DNA of 64,000 nt. It comes from Vreelandella subglaciescola (GTDB lineage Bacteria; Pseudomonadota; Gammaproteobacteria; Pseudomonadales; Halomonadaceae). Each line of letters begins with the position of its first letter. Within the stretch, counting starts at the first letter, position 1. The translations under genes were made by a program, and so were the position numbers. The stretch is from NCBI GenBank assembly GCA_030454225.1, contig JAKDRW010000003.1, positions 1 to 64,000 of the forward strand, written 5' to 3'. The notes under the pieces are model-generated. The model was not told where the DNA came from and did not search any database. It worked only from the letters and a program-made list of their open reading frames with translations. This document shows positions 19,894-29,510 of the stretch, one piece after another.

Positions 19894-20357
19894 AAATCCG
19901 CCTGCTGGCGGTAGGCACGCGCATGCCCGGCTGGGTAGCAGACGGGGTGGAAACCTACCGCAAGCGGCTGCCGCGGGATTTTACCTTTGAAATCGAAGAG
20001 ATTGCGCTGGGCCAGCGCGGCAAAAGCAGCAGTGCCGCCAAGGCTCGCGAGCAGGAAGCCAGGCGCATACGCGAGCGGCTGAAAGGCGACGAGCACCTGG
20101 TGGCGCTGGAGGTGAAAGGCCAGCCCTGGACTACCCAAAAGCTTGCGCAAAAGGCCGACGACTGGCGCATGCAGGGGTGCGACGTAGTGCTTTTGGTCGG
20201 CGGGCCGGATGGCCTGGCGCCCGAGCTGTCAGCGTCGGCGCATAGCGCCTGGTCACTGTCACCGCTGACGCTGCCCCACCCGCTGGTACGCGTGATTCTG
20301 GCCGAACAGCTGTACCGCGCCTGGACGCTATTGGTCGGTCACCCGTACCACCGCTAG
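19890..20357 (+). CDS. rlmH: 23S rRNA pseudouridine1915 N3-methyltransferase
   Basis: MKIRLLAVGTRMPGWV; VVLLVGGPDGLAPEL; SLSPLTLPHPLVRVILAEQLYRAWTLLVGHPYHR. Confidence 0.97.
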   Translation: MKIRLLAVGTRMPGWVADGVETYRKRLPRDFTFEIEEIALGQRGKSSSAAKAREQEARRIRERLKGDEHLVALEVKGQPWTTQKLAQKADDWRMQGCDVVLLVGGPDGLAPELSASAHSAWSLSPLTLPHPLVRVILAEQLYRAWTLLVGHPYHR

Positions 20358-20435
20358 CGCGACGTTTTGTTTATGTAGCACGATTCGGAGAGTCTGTTCG
20401 CTTGTTTTGCCTTTATATAACCGCTAGCCGTTGCC

Positions 20436-22361
20436 ATGCCGTCGCGCCTTGATGCGTTAAAAAACACCGAGCAGGAGCAGCGGATTTTTCGTCACCGCGC
20501 GCTGCTGGCGCTGTTGTTCGTGATCGTGCTGACGGCGCTGCTGGTCAGCCGGCTGGTGTATTTGCAGGTTGTCGAGCACGACAAGTACAGCACTCGCTCG
20601 GAAAGCAACCGCGTGCGCGTTGAGCCGCTGCCCCCCACGCGGGGATTGATCTATGGTCGCAATGGCGTGCTGCTGGCCGAAAACCGCCCGACCTATAACC
20701 TGACGCTGGTGCGCGAACGGGTCGACGATCTGGATGAGACCCTTGAGCGGCTGGTCGACCTGCTTGACCTGCCCGCTGATGATGTCGACGCCTTCAACCA
20801 GCGCTCGCGCCAGCGCCAGCGCCCCTTCCAGCCGGCGCTTTTGATGAGCGATTTAAATCAACGGCAAATTGCCCGGCTGGCGGTTAATCGCCACCGCTTG
20901 CCAGGCGTTGAAGTGGAAGCGCAGCTGTTACGCTACTACCCCAATGCAGAAATCATGTCCCATGCGCTGGGCTATGTCGGGCGGATCAATACTGACGAGC
21001 TGAAAACGCTGGATACCGGGCGCTATGCGGGCACTCATTTTATTGGCAAGACCGGCATCGAGCGGTTTTACGAAGATGCGCTGCACGGCGAAGCAGGGCT
21101 GCGCAAGGTAGAAACCAACGCCCGCGGTCGGGTGCTGCGCGAGCTGGGCCGCCAGGACCCGGTGCCCGGTAAAAACCTGACGCTAACGCTTGATACCGAG
21201 CTTCAGCGGCTGGCGGTTGACCTGCTCGGGGATCGCCGTGGGTCTATCGTGGCAATTGAGCCGCAAAGCGGTGAAATACTCGCCATGGCGTCAACGCCGG
21301 GGTTTGACAGCAACCAGTTTGTTACCGGCATCGACGTGGCGTCCTACCAGTCGTTGCAGCAAGATATCGACCTGCCGCTGTTTAATCGCGCGATCCGCGG
21401 GCATTATCCCTCGGGCTCGACGATCAAGCCGTTTGTGGCCATCGCCGGGCTGAACGAAGGGGTGATTACGCCAGAGCACACGATTAACGACCCGGGCTAT
21501 TTCCAGCTGCCCAACGATTCGCGCCGCTACCGCAACTGGCTGCGCTGGGGGCACGGGCGGGTCGATATGGAGCGCTCGTTGGCGGTGTCCAATAACACCT
21601 ACTACTACTCGCTGGCGCACGACCTGGGAATCGACAAGCTGCACCGCCAGCTCGGCGGCTTTGGCCTTGGCCAGCGCGTTGCCTACGATGTGCAGGGCGA
21701 AAGCCGCGGGCTGTTGCCGTCGCGCGAGTGGAAGCGTGAAAAGTACAATCAGCCCTGGTATCCCGGCGAAACGCTGTCGGTCGGCATTGGCCAGGGCTAT
21801 TTGCAAATTACCCCGCTGCAGCTGGCAACGGCGACGGCGACCCTTGCCAACAAGGGCAAGTGGGTCAAGCCGCGGCTGGCGCGTAAAGTAGACGGTGAGC
21901 CGCTTTCGCGCGAGCTGCCCGATACGCCCGACGATATTGAGCTGGATGACGCAAGCGGCTGGACTACGGTATTCAACGGCATGGAAAAGGTAATGAGTGG
22001 CCGTGAAGGCACCGCGCGGCGTTCAGGCAAAGGGCTTGAATACCGCATGGCGGGAAAATCCGGCACCGCGCAGGTCTTTTCGCTGGGCCAGGAGCAGCGC
22101 TATAACGCCGATGAGCTGGCCGAGCGGCTGCGCGACCACGCGCTGTTTATTGCCTTTGCCCCGGTTGACGACCCGCAGATAGCGGTGGCGGTGATTATCG
22201 AAAACGTCGGCGGCGGCAGTACCCATGCCTCCCCCGTGGCGCGCGCAATGACCGATGCCTGGCTTTTGAGCCAAGGCCACCTGCCCGGTAGCGATGAGCC
22301 GGATAGCGAGGCGGGCAACGATCCCGTTGCCAGCAGCCCACACCGCGCAATGGGAGAGTAG
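20436..22361 (+). CDS. mrdA: penicillin-binding protein 2
   Basis: transpeptidase motifs SGSTIKPF, SNN, KSGTAQ; N-terminal TM and PBP dimerisation region. Confidence 0.96.
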   Translation: MPSRLDALKNTEQEQRIFRHRALLALLFVIVLTALLVSRLVYLQVVEHDKYSTRSESNRVRVEPLPPTRGLIYGRNGVLLAENRPTYNLTLVRERVDDLDETLERLVDLLDLPADDVDAFNQRSRQRQRPFQPALLMSDLNQRQIARLAVNRHRLPGVEVEAQLLRYYPNAEIMSHALGYVGRINTDELKTLDTGRYAGTHFIGKTGIERFYEDALHGEAGLRKVETNARGRVLRELGRQDPVPGKNLTLTLDTELQRLAVDLLGDRRGSIVAIEPQSGEILAMASTPGFDSNQFVTGIDVASYQSLQQDIDLPLFNRAIRGHYPSGSTIKPFVAIAGLNEGVITPEHTINDPGYFQLPNDSRRYRNWLRWGHGRVDMERSLAVSNNTYYYSLAHDLGIDKLHRQLGGFGLGQRVAYDVQGESRGLLPSREWKREKYNQPWYPGETLSVGIGQGYLQITPLQLATATATLANKGKWVKPRLARKVDGEPLSRELPDTPDDIELDDASGWTTVFNGMEKVMSGREGTARRSGKGLEYRMAGKSGTAQVFSLGQEQRYNADELAERLRDHALFIAFAPVDDPQIAVAVIIENVGGGSTHASPVARAMTDAWLLSQGHLPGSDEPDSEAGNDPVASSPHRAMGE

Positions 22362-22364
22362 GTC

Positions 22365-23525
22365 ATGCCCTGGACCACCGTGACACGCTTGCTCAACCGC
22401 CACCCCGTGCGCCCGCCGGATAGCGGCATGTCGCGGCGTAAAAGCCTGTGGGAAAATATTCACCTGGACCCTTGGCTCTTAGGGCTGGTGCTTTTGATGA
22501 TGGGGGGCGGGCTGCTGGTGCTGTATAGCGCGTCGGGGCAGCACTTGAGCATGGTTGCCGGACAGGCGCTGCGGTTTGGCGTCGCCCTTGCGCTGATGGC
22601 GGGGATCGCCCAGTTCCCCCCCTCGACCTTTTTGCGCTGGGCACCGCTGATGTATGGGCTGGGAATGCTGATGCTGCTGGCGGTTGAGTTGGTGGGGGAT
22701 ATTGGTATGGGCGCGCAGCGCTGGCTGGAAATACCTGGCGTTATCCGTTTTCAACCCTCGGAAATGATGAAGCTGGCGACGCCGCTGATGGTGGCCGCCT
22801 ACCTCAGCCGCACGGGGGTGCCGCCGCGGCTGCACCACCTGTTGATTTCGGCGCTGATTATCGGCGCGCCGGTTGTGCTGGTCGCCATGCAGCCGGACCT
22901 GGGCACGGCGATGCTAGTGGCCTGCGCGGGATTGTTGGTGGTCCTGTTGGCGGGGCTTTCATGGCGGCTTATCGGCTGTTTTATCGCTATTCTGGCCGCG
23001 GCGCTGCCGCTTTTGTGGATCAACCTGCACAGCTATCAGCGCCAGCGTATCCTGACGTTTTTAAACCCTGAAAGTGACCCGCTGGGTGCCGGCTGGAACA
23101 TTATCCAGTCGACCACGGCGATTGGCAGCGGCGGCGTATGGGGTAAAGGGTGGTTCGAAGGCACCCAGTCGCAGCTTGAGTTTTTGCCCGAGCGCCACAC
23201 CGATTTTATTATCGCCGTGCTCGGCGAAGAGTTCGGCCTGGTCGGAATGACGGCGCTGCTGGCGCTTTATTTGATCATGGTATGCCGCGGGCTGTGGCTG
23301 GCGGCGGGTGCGCAGGATAGCTTCGGGCGCCTGGCGGCGGGCAGCATTATTCTGACCTTTTTTATCTATGTGTTTGTTAACGTCGGCATGGTCAGCGGCA
23401 TCTTGCCGGTAGTTGGCGTGCCGCTGCCGCTGATCAGCTACGGCGGTACCTCGAGCGTGACCCTGCTGGTGGGGTTTGGCGTACTGATGTCGGTTCACGC
23501 TCATCGACGGCTTTTGCCGCGTTAA
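22365..23525 (+). CDS. rodA: rod-shape determining glycosyltransferase RodA
   Basis: SEDS family: QPDLGTAMLV, LPERHTDFIIAVLGEEFGLVG, PLPLISYGGTSSVTLLVGFGVLMSV; start could instead be 22428. Confidence 0.96.
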   Translation: MPWTTVTRLLNRHPVRPPDSGMSRRKSLWENIHLDPWLLGLVLLMMGGGLLVLYSASGQHLSMVAGQALRFGVALALMAGIAQFPPSTFLRWAPLMYGLGMLMLLAVELVGDIGMGAQRWLEIPGVIRFQPSEMMKLATPLMVAAYLSRTGVPPRLHHLLISALIIGAPVVLVAMQPDLGTAMLVACAGLLVVLLAGLSWRLIGCFIAILAAALPLLWINLHSYQRQRILTFLNPESDPLGAGWNIIQSTTAIGSGGVWGKGWFEGTQSQLEFLPERHTDFIIAVLGEEFGLVGMTALLALYLIMVCRGLWLAAGAQDSFGRLAAGSIILTFFIYVFVNVGMVSGILPVVGVPLPLISYGGTSSVTLLVGFGVLMSVHAHRRLLPR

Positions 23526-23544
23526 TTTTCAGGAGTCAAGCCTA

Positions 23545-24681
23545 ATGTATCAAGCCTTTCAGCTGCGCCGGCGGTGCCAGGCGGTGGCCATGGCGGTGGG
23601 CGCACTGGGCGTTGCGCACGCGGCCGTGGCCGCGCCCGACTTTGACCCCCGACAAGCAGGGTCCGACGCCGCAGCGCTGGTCGAGGAACTGAGCGGGCAA
23701 GGCATCCCCCGCGATTTCCTGGTTGACACGCTAAGCCGCGCCAGTGCCAGCCAGGAGGTACTGGACGCCATGTCCGGTGCCGCCGAGTACCACATGGAAT
23801 GGCCCGAATACCGCGCTATTTTCATGACCGATCGGCGCGTTGAAGAAGGCGCGGCGTTTATGCGCGAGCACCGTGAGGCGCTGGAGAAGGCGCGGGCAGA
23901 ATATGGCGTGGCGCCCGCAGTGATCACGGCGATTATCGGCGTAGAAACCTACTACGGACGCCATAAAGGCGAGCACCGCGTGCTCGACTCGCTGGCCACG
24001 CTGGCGTTTCGCCACCCGCAGCGCGGCGACTTTTTCCGCGGCGAGCTGGCGGCATTTTTGCGCTTGGCCTTTGAGCAGGACGTCGACCCCGAGACGCTGC
24101 GCGGCTCTTACGCCGGCGCCATGGGCTATCCGCAGTTTATTCCCACCAGCTACGACGCCTACGCCGTGGATTTCGACGACGACGGCAAGCGCGACCTGTG
24201 GCATAACCCGGTCGACGCCATTGGCAGCGTGGCCCACTACTTTGCCGAACACGACTGGCGCGCGGGGGACGCCGTATACCAGCTGGCAGACGGGCCCAAA
24301 ACGCCGCCCGAGGGCATCGAGCTGAACCAGACGTCGCGGCCGTCGGTCACGCTGGGTGAGGCCAAAAAAGCCGGCATTACCCCCGTTGAAAACCGCAGCG
24401 AGGCGCTTTTTCAGGGCCCCCTTTTCCACGTACCTCTGGCTCAGGGCTCCCTGTCTCAAGGCGCTTTTGCCCAAGATCCCGAGCGGTGGGTAGTGCCGCT
24501 GCGTTTGGCCATGGAGGAGGGCGCGCCTCAGTACCGGCTGGGCGGGTTTAATTTTTACGTGATCACGCGCTATAACCATAGCCATCTGTACGCCATGGCA
24601 GTCGCTGAGCTTGCCGAGGCCATCGCCGACGCAGCGGCGCACGACAGGGCGTCACCCGATCAAGATGAGGAGCTGGAATGA
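23545..24681 (+). CDS. mltB: lytic murein transglycosylase B
   Basis: VITAIIGVETYYGRHKGEHRVLDSLATLAF; GSYAGAMGYPQFIPTSY. Confidence 0.95.
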   Translation: MYQAFQLRRRCQAVAMAVGALGVAHAAVAAPDFDPRQAGSDAAALVEELSGQGIPRDFLVDTLSRASASQEVLDAMSGAAEYHMEWPEYRAIFMTDRRVEEGAAFMREHREALEKARAEYGVAPAVITAIIGVETYYGRHKGEHRVLDSLATLAFRHPQRGDFFRGELAAFLRLAFEQDVDPETLRGSYAGAMGYPQFIPTSYDAYAVDFDDDGKRDLWHNPVDAIGSVAHYFAEHDWRAGDAVYQLADGPKTPPEGIELNQTSRPSVTLGEAKKAGITPVENRSEALFQGPLFHVPLAQGSLSQGAFAQDPERWVVPLRLAMEEGAPQYRLGGFNFYVITRYNHSHLYAMAVAELAEAIADAAAHDRASPDQDEELE

Positions 24682-25658
24682 GACACCGTCGTCGCACGGC
24701 ATGGCCCGACGCCATTTCCCGCACGCTGTTATCGACCTGCGCGCTGCTGACGCTTGCCGGCTGTGCCAGTCAGAGCGCCCAGCCGCCGCCGGACGAAGCG
24801 CCGGCGACCCAGACCGAGGCCGACAAGGCGCCAGCGGCAAGCGACAAGGCGTCCGGCGGCGGGCGCTATGCGATGAATGCCGACGCCTATCCGCTCGACC
24901 CACCCGACCTTTCCCGGGTGCCCGATGCTACGCCGCGCACTGAGCCGCTATCGAAGGCGGGCAACCGCTCTACGTATACCGTATGGGGAAAAAAGTACCG
25001 CGTGCTGCCCGATGCCAAAGGCTATAGCAAAACCGGTACCGCCTCCTGGTACGGTAAAAAGTTTCACGGCTACGCTACGTCCAGCGGTGAAATTTACGAC
25101 ATGTACGAAATGAGCGCGGCGCATCGTTCGCTGCCGCTGCCGACGTTTGCTCGCGTTACGCGCGAGGGCACCCATAAATCGGTGATTGTGCGGATCAATG
25201 ACCGCGGGCCTTTTCACAGCGAGCGCGAGATCGACCTGTCCTACGCCGCGGCGTCAAAGCTTGGGCTGACCGATCACGGTACGGGGCGCGTCAAAGTGGA
25301 AGCCATCGACCCCGAACAGTGGGCCGCGCAGCAGGGTAAGGGAGGCGCTACGCCGCCGAGCAACAAGCCGCCCCAGGCAGCGTCAAAACCTCAGGCGCCC
25401 GCCGCTGCGCCGGCTAACAAGGCGCCGGCGGCGTCGGGTGACGGCGTCTATTGGCAGGTAGCGGCGCTTGAAAGCGAGCAGGGGGCCGCCAAGCTTAAGC
25501 GCCGCCTGGCAGGCGAACTTGATCAGCCAGTGCGGGTAGCCGAAGACGCGGGCGTGTATCGGGTTCAGGTCGGGCCGGTAGCGCCCGGCGCTGACGACGC
25601 CGCGTTGCGCGATAGTTTGCGCAATGCAGGCTTTCCCCAGGCATTTATCGTGCGATAA
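24678..25658 (+). CDS. rlpA: RlpA family lipoprotein (DPBB + SPOR domains)
   Basis: lipobox LAGC; GTASWYGKKFHGYATSSGEIYDMYEMSAAHRSLPLPT; C-terminal SPOR-like repeat. Confidence 0.95.
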   Translation: MRHRRRTAWPDAISRTLLSTCALLTLAGCASQSAQPPPDEAPATQTEADKAPAASDKASGGGRYAMNADAYPLDPPDLSRVPDATPRTEPLSKAGNRSTYTVWGKKYRVLPDAKGYSKTGTASWYGKKFHGYATSSGEIYDMYEMSAAHRSLPLPTFARVTREGTHKSVIVRINDRGPFHSEREIDLSYAAASKLGLTDHGTGRVKVEAIDPEQWAAQQGKGGATPPSNKPPQAASKPQAPAAAPANKAPAASGDGVYWQVAALESEQGAAKLKRRLAGELDQPVRVAEDAGVYRVQVGPVAPGADDAALRDSLRNAGFPQAFIVR

Positions 25659-25738
25659 TACGCCTCCCTTGCGGATAAGCGGCTATGCTGCGCCGTCGCT
25701 GAACGTCATCGAATGCTTGAATAAGCGAGACTCATGTA

Positions 25739-27019
25739 ATGAAAGCGTTGTTTATAAAACAGCTAAAAAACTCGTCACGAAAACGGTCAACCGTGAGTCC
25801 GGCAGCGCCGCTGACAGGCTCTTTGCGCGCCTTTTTTGGCGCCGCGCTGTGTGCCGCCGCGATTATTTCGGTGGGCGCGGCTACCTCAATGCCGGCGAGC
25901 GCGCAGGCGATTCCGCAGCCGCAGACCATCGTTCCTTCGGCGCCGCAGCTGGCGGCCAGCTCGTGGATTCTGATGGACGCCAACAGCGGCCATATCTTGG
26001 CGCAAAACAACGCCGATGAGCGTTTGCCGCCGGCCAGCCTGACCAAGTTGATGACGGCGTATCTCGCCGAGCGCGAGCTGGATCGGGGCTCGATCAGCGC
26101 CGATGACAAGGTCAACATCAGCGAAAAAGCCTGGCGTACCGGTGGCTCGAAGATGTTTGTCGAGGTGGGCAGTCAGGTGCCCATCGAGCAGCTGCTGCAC
26201 GGCATCGTGATCGTGTCGGGCAACGATGCAAGCGTCGCCATGGCCGAGCATATTGCCGGCGGTGAGACGCAGTTTGCCGATTTGATGAACCAGCACGCCG
26301 CGCGCCTGGGCATGGAAAACACCCATTTTAAAAATGCCACCGGCCTGCCGATGGAGGGGCACTATTCAAGCGCCCACGATTTGGCGCGGCTGGCTCAGCA
26401 CATTATCAATGATTACCCCGAACACTATAAAATGTACTCCGAGCGCAGCTTTTCCTACGGCGGCATTGATCAGCCCAACCGCAACCGTCTGCTGTGGCGC
26501 GACCCCTCGGCTGACGGGCTGAAAACCGGCTGGACCGACGCAGCGGGCTATTGCCTGGTATCGTCGGCCAAGCGCGACGATATGCGCCTGGTCGCGGTGG
26601 TTATGGGCACCAAGTCTGAAGAGGCCCGGGTTCAAGAGTCGCAAAAGCTGCTCAGCTACGGATTTCGTTTTTACCAAACCCAGCACCTCTACGAGCGCGG
26701 TGCGGTGCTTGCCACCCCGCGCGTGTGGGGCGGGGATATCAACGAGGTGCGCGTCGGCGTCGATGACGAAGTGTTTATGACCCTGCCGCGCAACCGTAAT
26801 GAAGAGCTGCGCGCCAAGCTTGATTTGCAAAGCGACATGAGCGCCCCCATTGCAGTAGGTGATGAGGTGGGTACGCTCGACGTCACGCTGGGCGATAACG
26901 TGGTTGGCACGCGCACTCTGGTAGCGCTTGAAGACGTTGAAGAAGGCGGTTTTTTCAAGCGTCTGATGGATCAGGTCAAGCGCTTTTTCAGCGGCTTGTT
27001 CAGCCGCTTTACCGACTAA
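25739..27019 (+). CDS. dacA: D-alanyl-D-alanine carboxypeptidase (PBP5/6 family)
   Basis: SLTK, SGNDAS, KTG motifs; amphipathic C-terminus FFKRLMDQVKRFFSGLFSRF. Confidence 0.95.
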   Translation: MKALFIKQLKNSSRKRSTVSPAAPLTGSLRAFFGAALCAAAIISVGAATSMPASAQAIPQPQTIVPSAPQLAASSWILMDANSGHILAQNNADERLPPASLTKLMTAYLAERELDRGSISADDKVNISEKAWRTGGSKMFVEVGSQVPIEQLLHGIVIVSGNDASVAMAEHIAGGETQFADLMNQHAARLGMENTHFKNATGLPMEGHYSSAHDLARLAQHIINDYPEHYKMYSERSFSYGGIDQPNRNRLLWRDPSADGLKTGWTDAAGYCLVSSAKRDDMRLVAVVMGTKSEEARVQESQKLLSYGFRFYQTQHLYERGAVLATPRVWGGDINEVRVGVDDEVFMTLPRNRNEELRAKLDLQSDMSAPIAVGDEVGTLDVTLGDNVVGTRTLVALEDVEEGGFFKRLMDQVKRFFSGLFSRFTD

Positions 27020-27045
27020 ATACGATCAACCGCATGGAAGGAATT

Positions 27046-27357
27046 ATGCAGCCAAGCGGCACTAATCAGTTTCGTGATTTACGCCAGACCGGGGGCCAGA
27101 AATCCCCCAAAATCGTCTTCCCCTGCGACTACCCGACCAAGGTAGTGGGCGATGCGGCGGACGACTTTTCCGCGCTGGTATGTCAGCTGGTCGAGCGCCA
27201 TGCGCCCGACTTCAACGCCGCCGATATTCAGGTCATTGATAGCCGCAACGGCCGCTTTCAGTCGGTGCGCCTGACCATTCGCGCCACCGGCGAGAAGCAG
27301 CTCAATCAGCTGTTTTTGGACCTGAAGGCCACCGGCCGCGTCCACATGGTGGTGTAG
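27046..27357 (+). CDS. ybeD: YbeD/DUF493 family protein
   Basis: [19 protein letters not shown]...[34 protein letters not shown]; between dacA and lipB. Confidence 0.93.
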   Translation: MQPSGTNQFRDLRQTGGQKSPKIVFPCDYPTKVVGDAADDFSALVCQLVERHAPDFNAADIQVIDSRNGRFQSVRLTIRATGEKQLNQLFLDLKATGRVHMVV

Positions 27358-27358
27358 C

Positions 27359-28012
27359 GTGAGCGAATCCACGACGATTGAACTGCATCGTTTAGGGCAG
27401 CGCGATTACCTGCCGGTGTGGCAAGCCATGCGCGAGCTGACCGATACGCGCGACGCGCAAACGCCTGACCAGTTCTGGCTGGTCGAGCACGCGCCGGTGT
27501 TTACCCAGGGGCAGGCGGGCAAGCCCGAGCATGTGCTGATGCCCGGCGATATTCCCGTGGTACAAACCGACCGCGGCGGGCAGGTGACCTATCACGGCCC
27601 CGGGCAGGTGGTGCTGTATCCGCTGCTTGACGTACGCCGCGCCAAACTGCGCGTGCGCGACCTGGTCACGGCGATGGAAAACGCGGTAATCGACGTGCTC
27701 GCCGAGTGCGGTATTGCCGCGCGCGCGCGACCCGATGCGCCGGGTGTTTATGTGGCTAATAACGGCGCTGACGCAGGCGAAGCCAAGATTGCCTCGCTGG
27801 GGCTGCGTATTCGCCGCGGCGCGAGCTTTCACGGCGTGGCGCTAAACGTTGACTGCGATCTGGAGCCGTTTTCGCGCATTAACCCCTGCGGCTATGCGGG
27901 ACTGCCGATGGCGCGGATGTCGGCGCTTGCCGAGCGGCGCCTAAGCGTGGAGGCGGTGGGGGAAAAACTGGCGCAAGCGCTTGCCGCGCGGCTTGAGCGT
28001 CGGCTTTCATGA
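27359..28012 (+). CDS. lipB: octanoyltransferase
   Basis: [70 protein letters not shown] start. Confidence 0.97.
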   Translation: MSESTTIELHRLGQRDYLPVWQAMRELTDTRDAQTPDQFWLVEHAPVFTQGQAGKPEHVLMPGDIPVVQTDRGGQVTYHGPGQVVLYPLLDVRRAKLRVRDLVTAMENAVIDVLAECGIAARARPDAPGVYVANNGADAGEAKIASLGLRIRRGASFHGVALNVDCDLEPFSRINPCGYAGLPMARMSALAERRLSVEAVGEKLAQALAARLERRLS

Positions 28013-28021
28013 TCCGGCCAT

Positions 28022-28057
28022 AAAAAAACCCCACCTGCCGTCGGGCGGCAGGTGGGG
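28022..28057 (-). terminator. rho-independent terminator downstream of lipA
   Basis: 12-bp perfect stem CCCCACCTGCCG/CGGCAGGTGGGG, 5-nt loop, followed on the minus strand by 7 T. Confidence 0.92.
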
Positions 28058-28073
28058 TGTCGGGCGGGCGCTG

Positions 28074-29159
28074 CTAGCCAACGTTTTCTACCGCAATCAG
28101 GTTGGCGTTATCGGCGCTTTCCTGCCCCGGCACCGCGGCGGGTGAGGCCAGCCCCAGGTTGTTTTTCTCGAACACGCGATCGGCGCGGTAGCTCGAGCGT
28201 ACCAGCGGGCCCGACGGCACTTCCAAAAAGCCTTTCTCAAGCCCCAGCACGCGATAGCGGTCGAACTCTTCGGGCGTTACCCAGCGCTCCACCGGCAGGT
28301 GGTTTTGGGTCGGGCGCAGGTACTGACCAAGGGTGACGATATCGACGCCGATCTCGCGCAGATCGTCAAATGTCTGCAGGATTTCTTCGTCGGTCTCACC
28401 CAGTCCCAGCATCAGGCTGGTTTTGGTGATGACGTCAGGGCGGTAGCGCTTGGCGTGATCGAGTACGTTGAGCGTTTTGCGATAGCCCGCGCGCGGGTCG
28501 CGCACGCGGTCGGTCAGGCGCTCGACGGTTTCGACGTTTTGTGCAAACACCTCAAGGCCCGAGTCCGCGACCCGTTCGATAGCCGCCGGGTCGGCGTCAA
28601 AGTCGGGGGTTAGCGCTTCCACTACGACCTCGGGAGTACGCGCCTTGATCGCCCGGATACAGCTGGCGTAGTGGCCGGCGCCGCCGTCGTCGAGGTCGTC
28701 GCGGTCGACCGAGGTCAAAACGATATAACGAAGCCCCATCAGCTCGACCGACTTGGCGGTGTTGTCCGGCTCGTCGGTGTCCAGCCAGCCCTGGGGGTTG
28801 CCGGTATCGACCGCGCAGAAGCGACACGCGCGGGTGCAGACTGCGCCCATCAGCATGATGGTGGCGGTGCCGTTGCTCCAGCATTCGCCCATGTTGGGGC
28901 AGTGCGACTCGGCGCACACGGTGCTCAGGCCGTGGGCGGCGACGTTTTTCTTGACCGCTTCAAAACGCTCGCCGCCGGGAATCCGGGCGCGCAGCCATTT
29001 GGGCTTGCGCCCAAGCGAGGGGCTGTCGGCCGACGGCTCAGCGCTCGTTGCTGCCGGTTTGGCCTTGCGCTGCTTGATGCCGTCCTTGATGACTGACGTG
29101 CCGCGCTCGTTACGGAATTTTTCGCCGCTGTGTATACGCTGCGAGGTATCGTTGCTCAT
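28074..29159 (-). CDS. lipA: lipoyl synthase
   Basis: [13 protein letters not shown] and [13 protein letters not shown] cluster-binding motifs. Confidence 0.97.
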   Translation of the reverse strand: MSNDTSQRIHSGEKFRNERGTSVIKDGIKQRKAKPAATSAEPSADSPSLGRKPKWLRARIPGGERFEAVKKNVAAHGLSTVCAESHCPNMGECWSNGTATIMLMGAVCTRACRFCAVDTGNPQGWLDTDEPDNTAKSVELMGLRYIVLTSVDRDDLDDGGAGHYASCIRAIKARTPEVVVEALTPDFDADPAAIERVADSGLEVFAQNVETVERLTDRVRDPRAGYRKTLNVLDHAKRYRPDVITKTSLMLGLGETDEEILQTFDDLREIGVDIVTLGQYLRPTQNHLPVERWVTPEEFDRYRVLGLEKGFLEVPSGPLVRSSYRADRVFEKNNLGLASPAAVPGQESADNANLIAVENVG

Positions 29160-29510
29160 GGGTAAAAAGAGCCTCTACTGTGCGATGACGGGCTAAGCTG
29201 CCAGCAACCGGAAGGCGTCAGCACGTCAATGGATACGTCGGTAAATACGACCAATGTAACATACCAACCGACGCGCAAGATATTCCTGATCGTGCGGATA
29301 ATCGCCGCAAGGCCTGCGGGAACGCGCCCGGCACGCTGGCAACGGAGCGCGTTGGCAGGCAGGATGAATGCCGCTGCCGGGGCTAGCGCTTCTTTTGGGC
29401 GTAGGTTAGGGTAGGCGCATTTTTCACCCGTGCAAAAGCGCCACACAGCGCGCGATATGGCCTGTTAACTGCCGTTTTTATCGTCGGCACCTTTATTTAA
29501 GTGGAGCACT

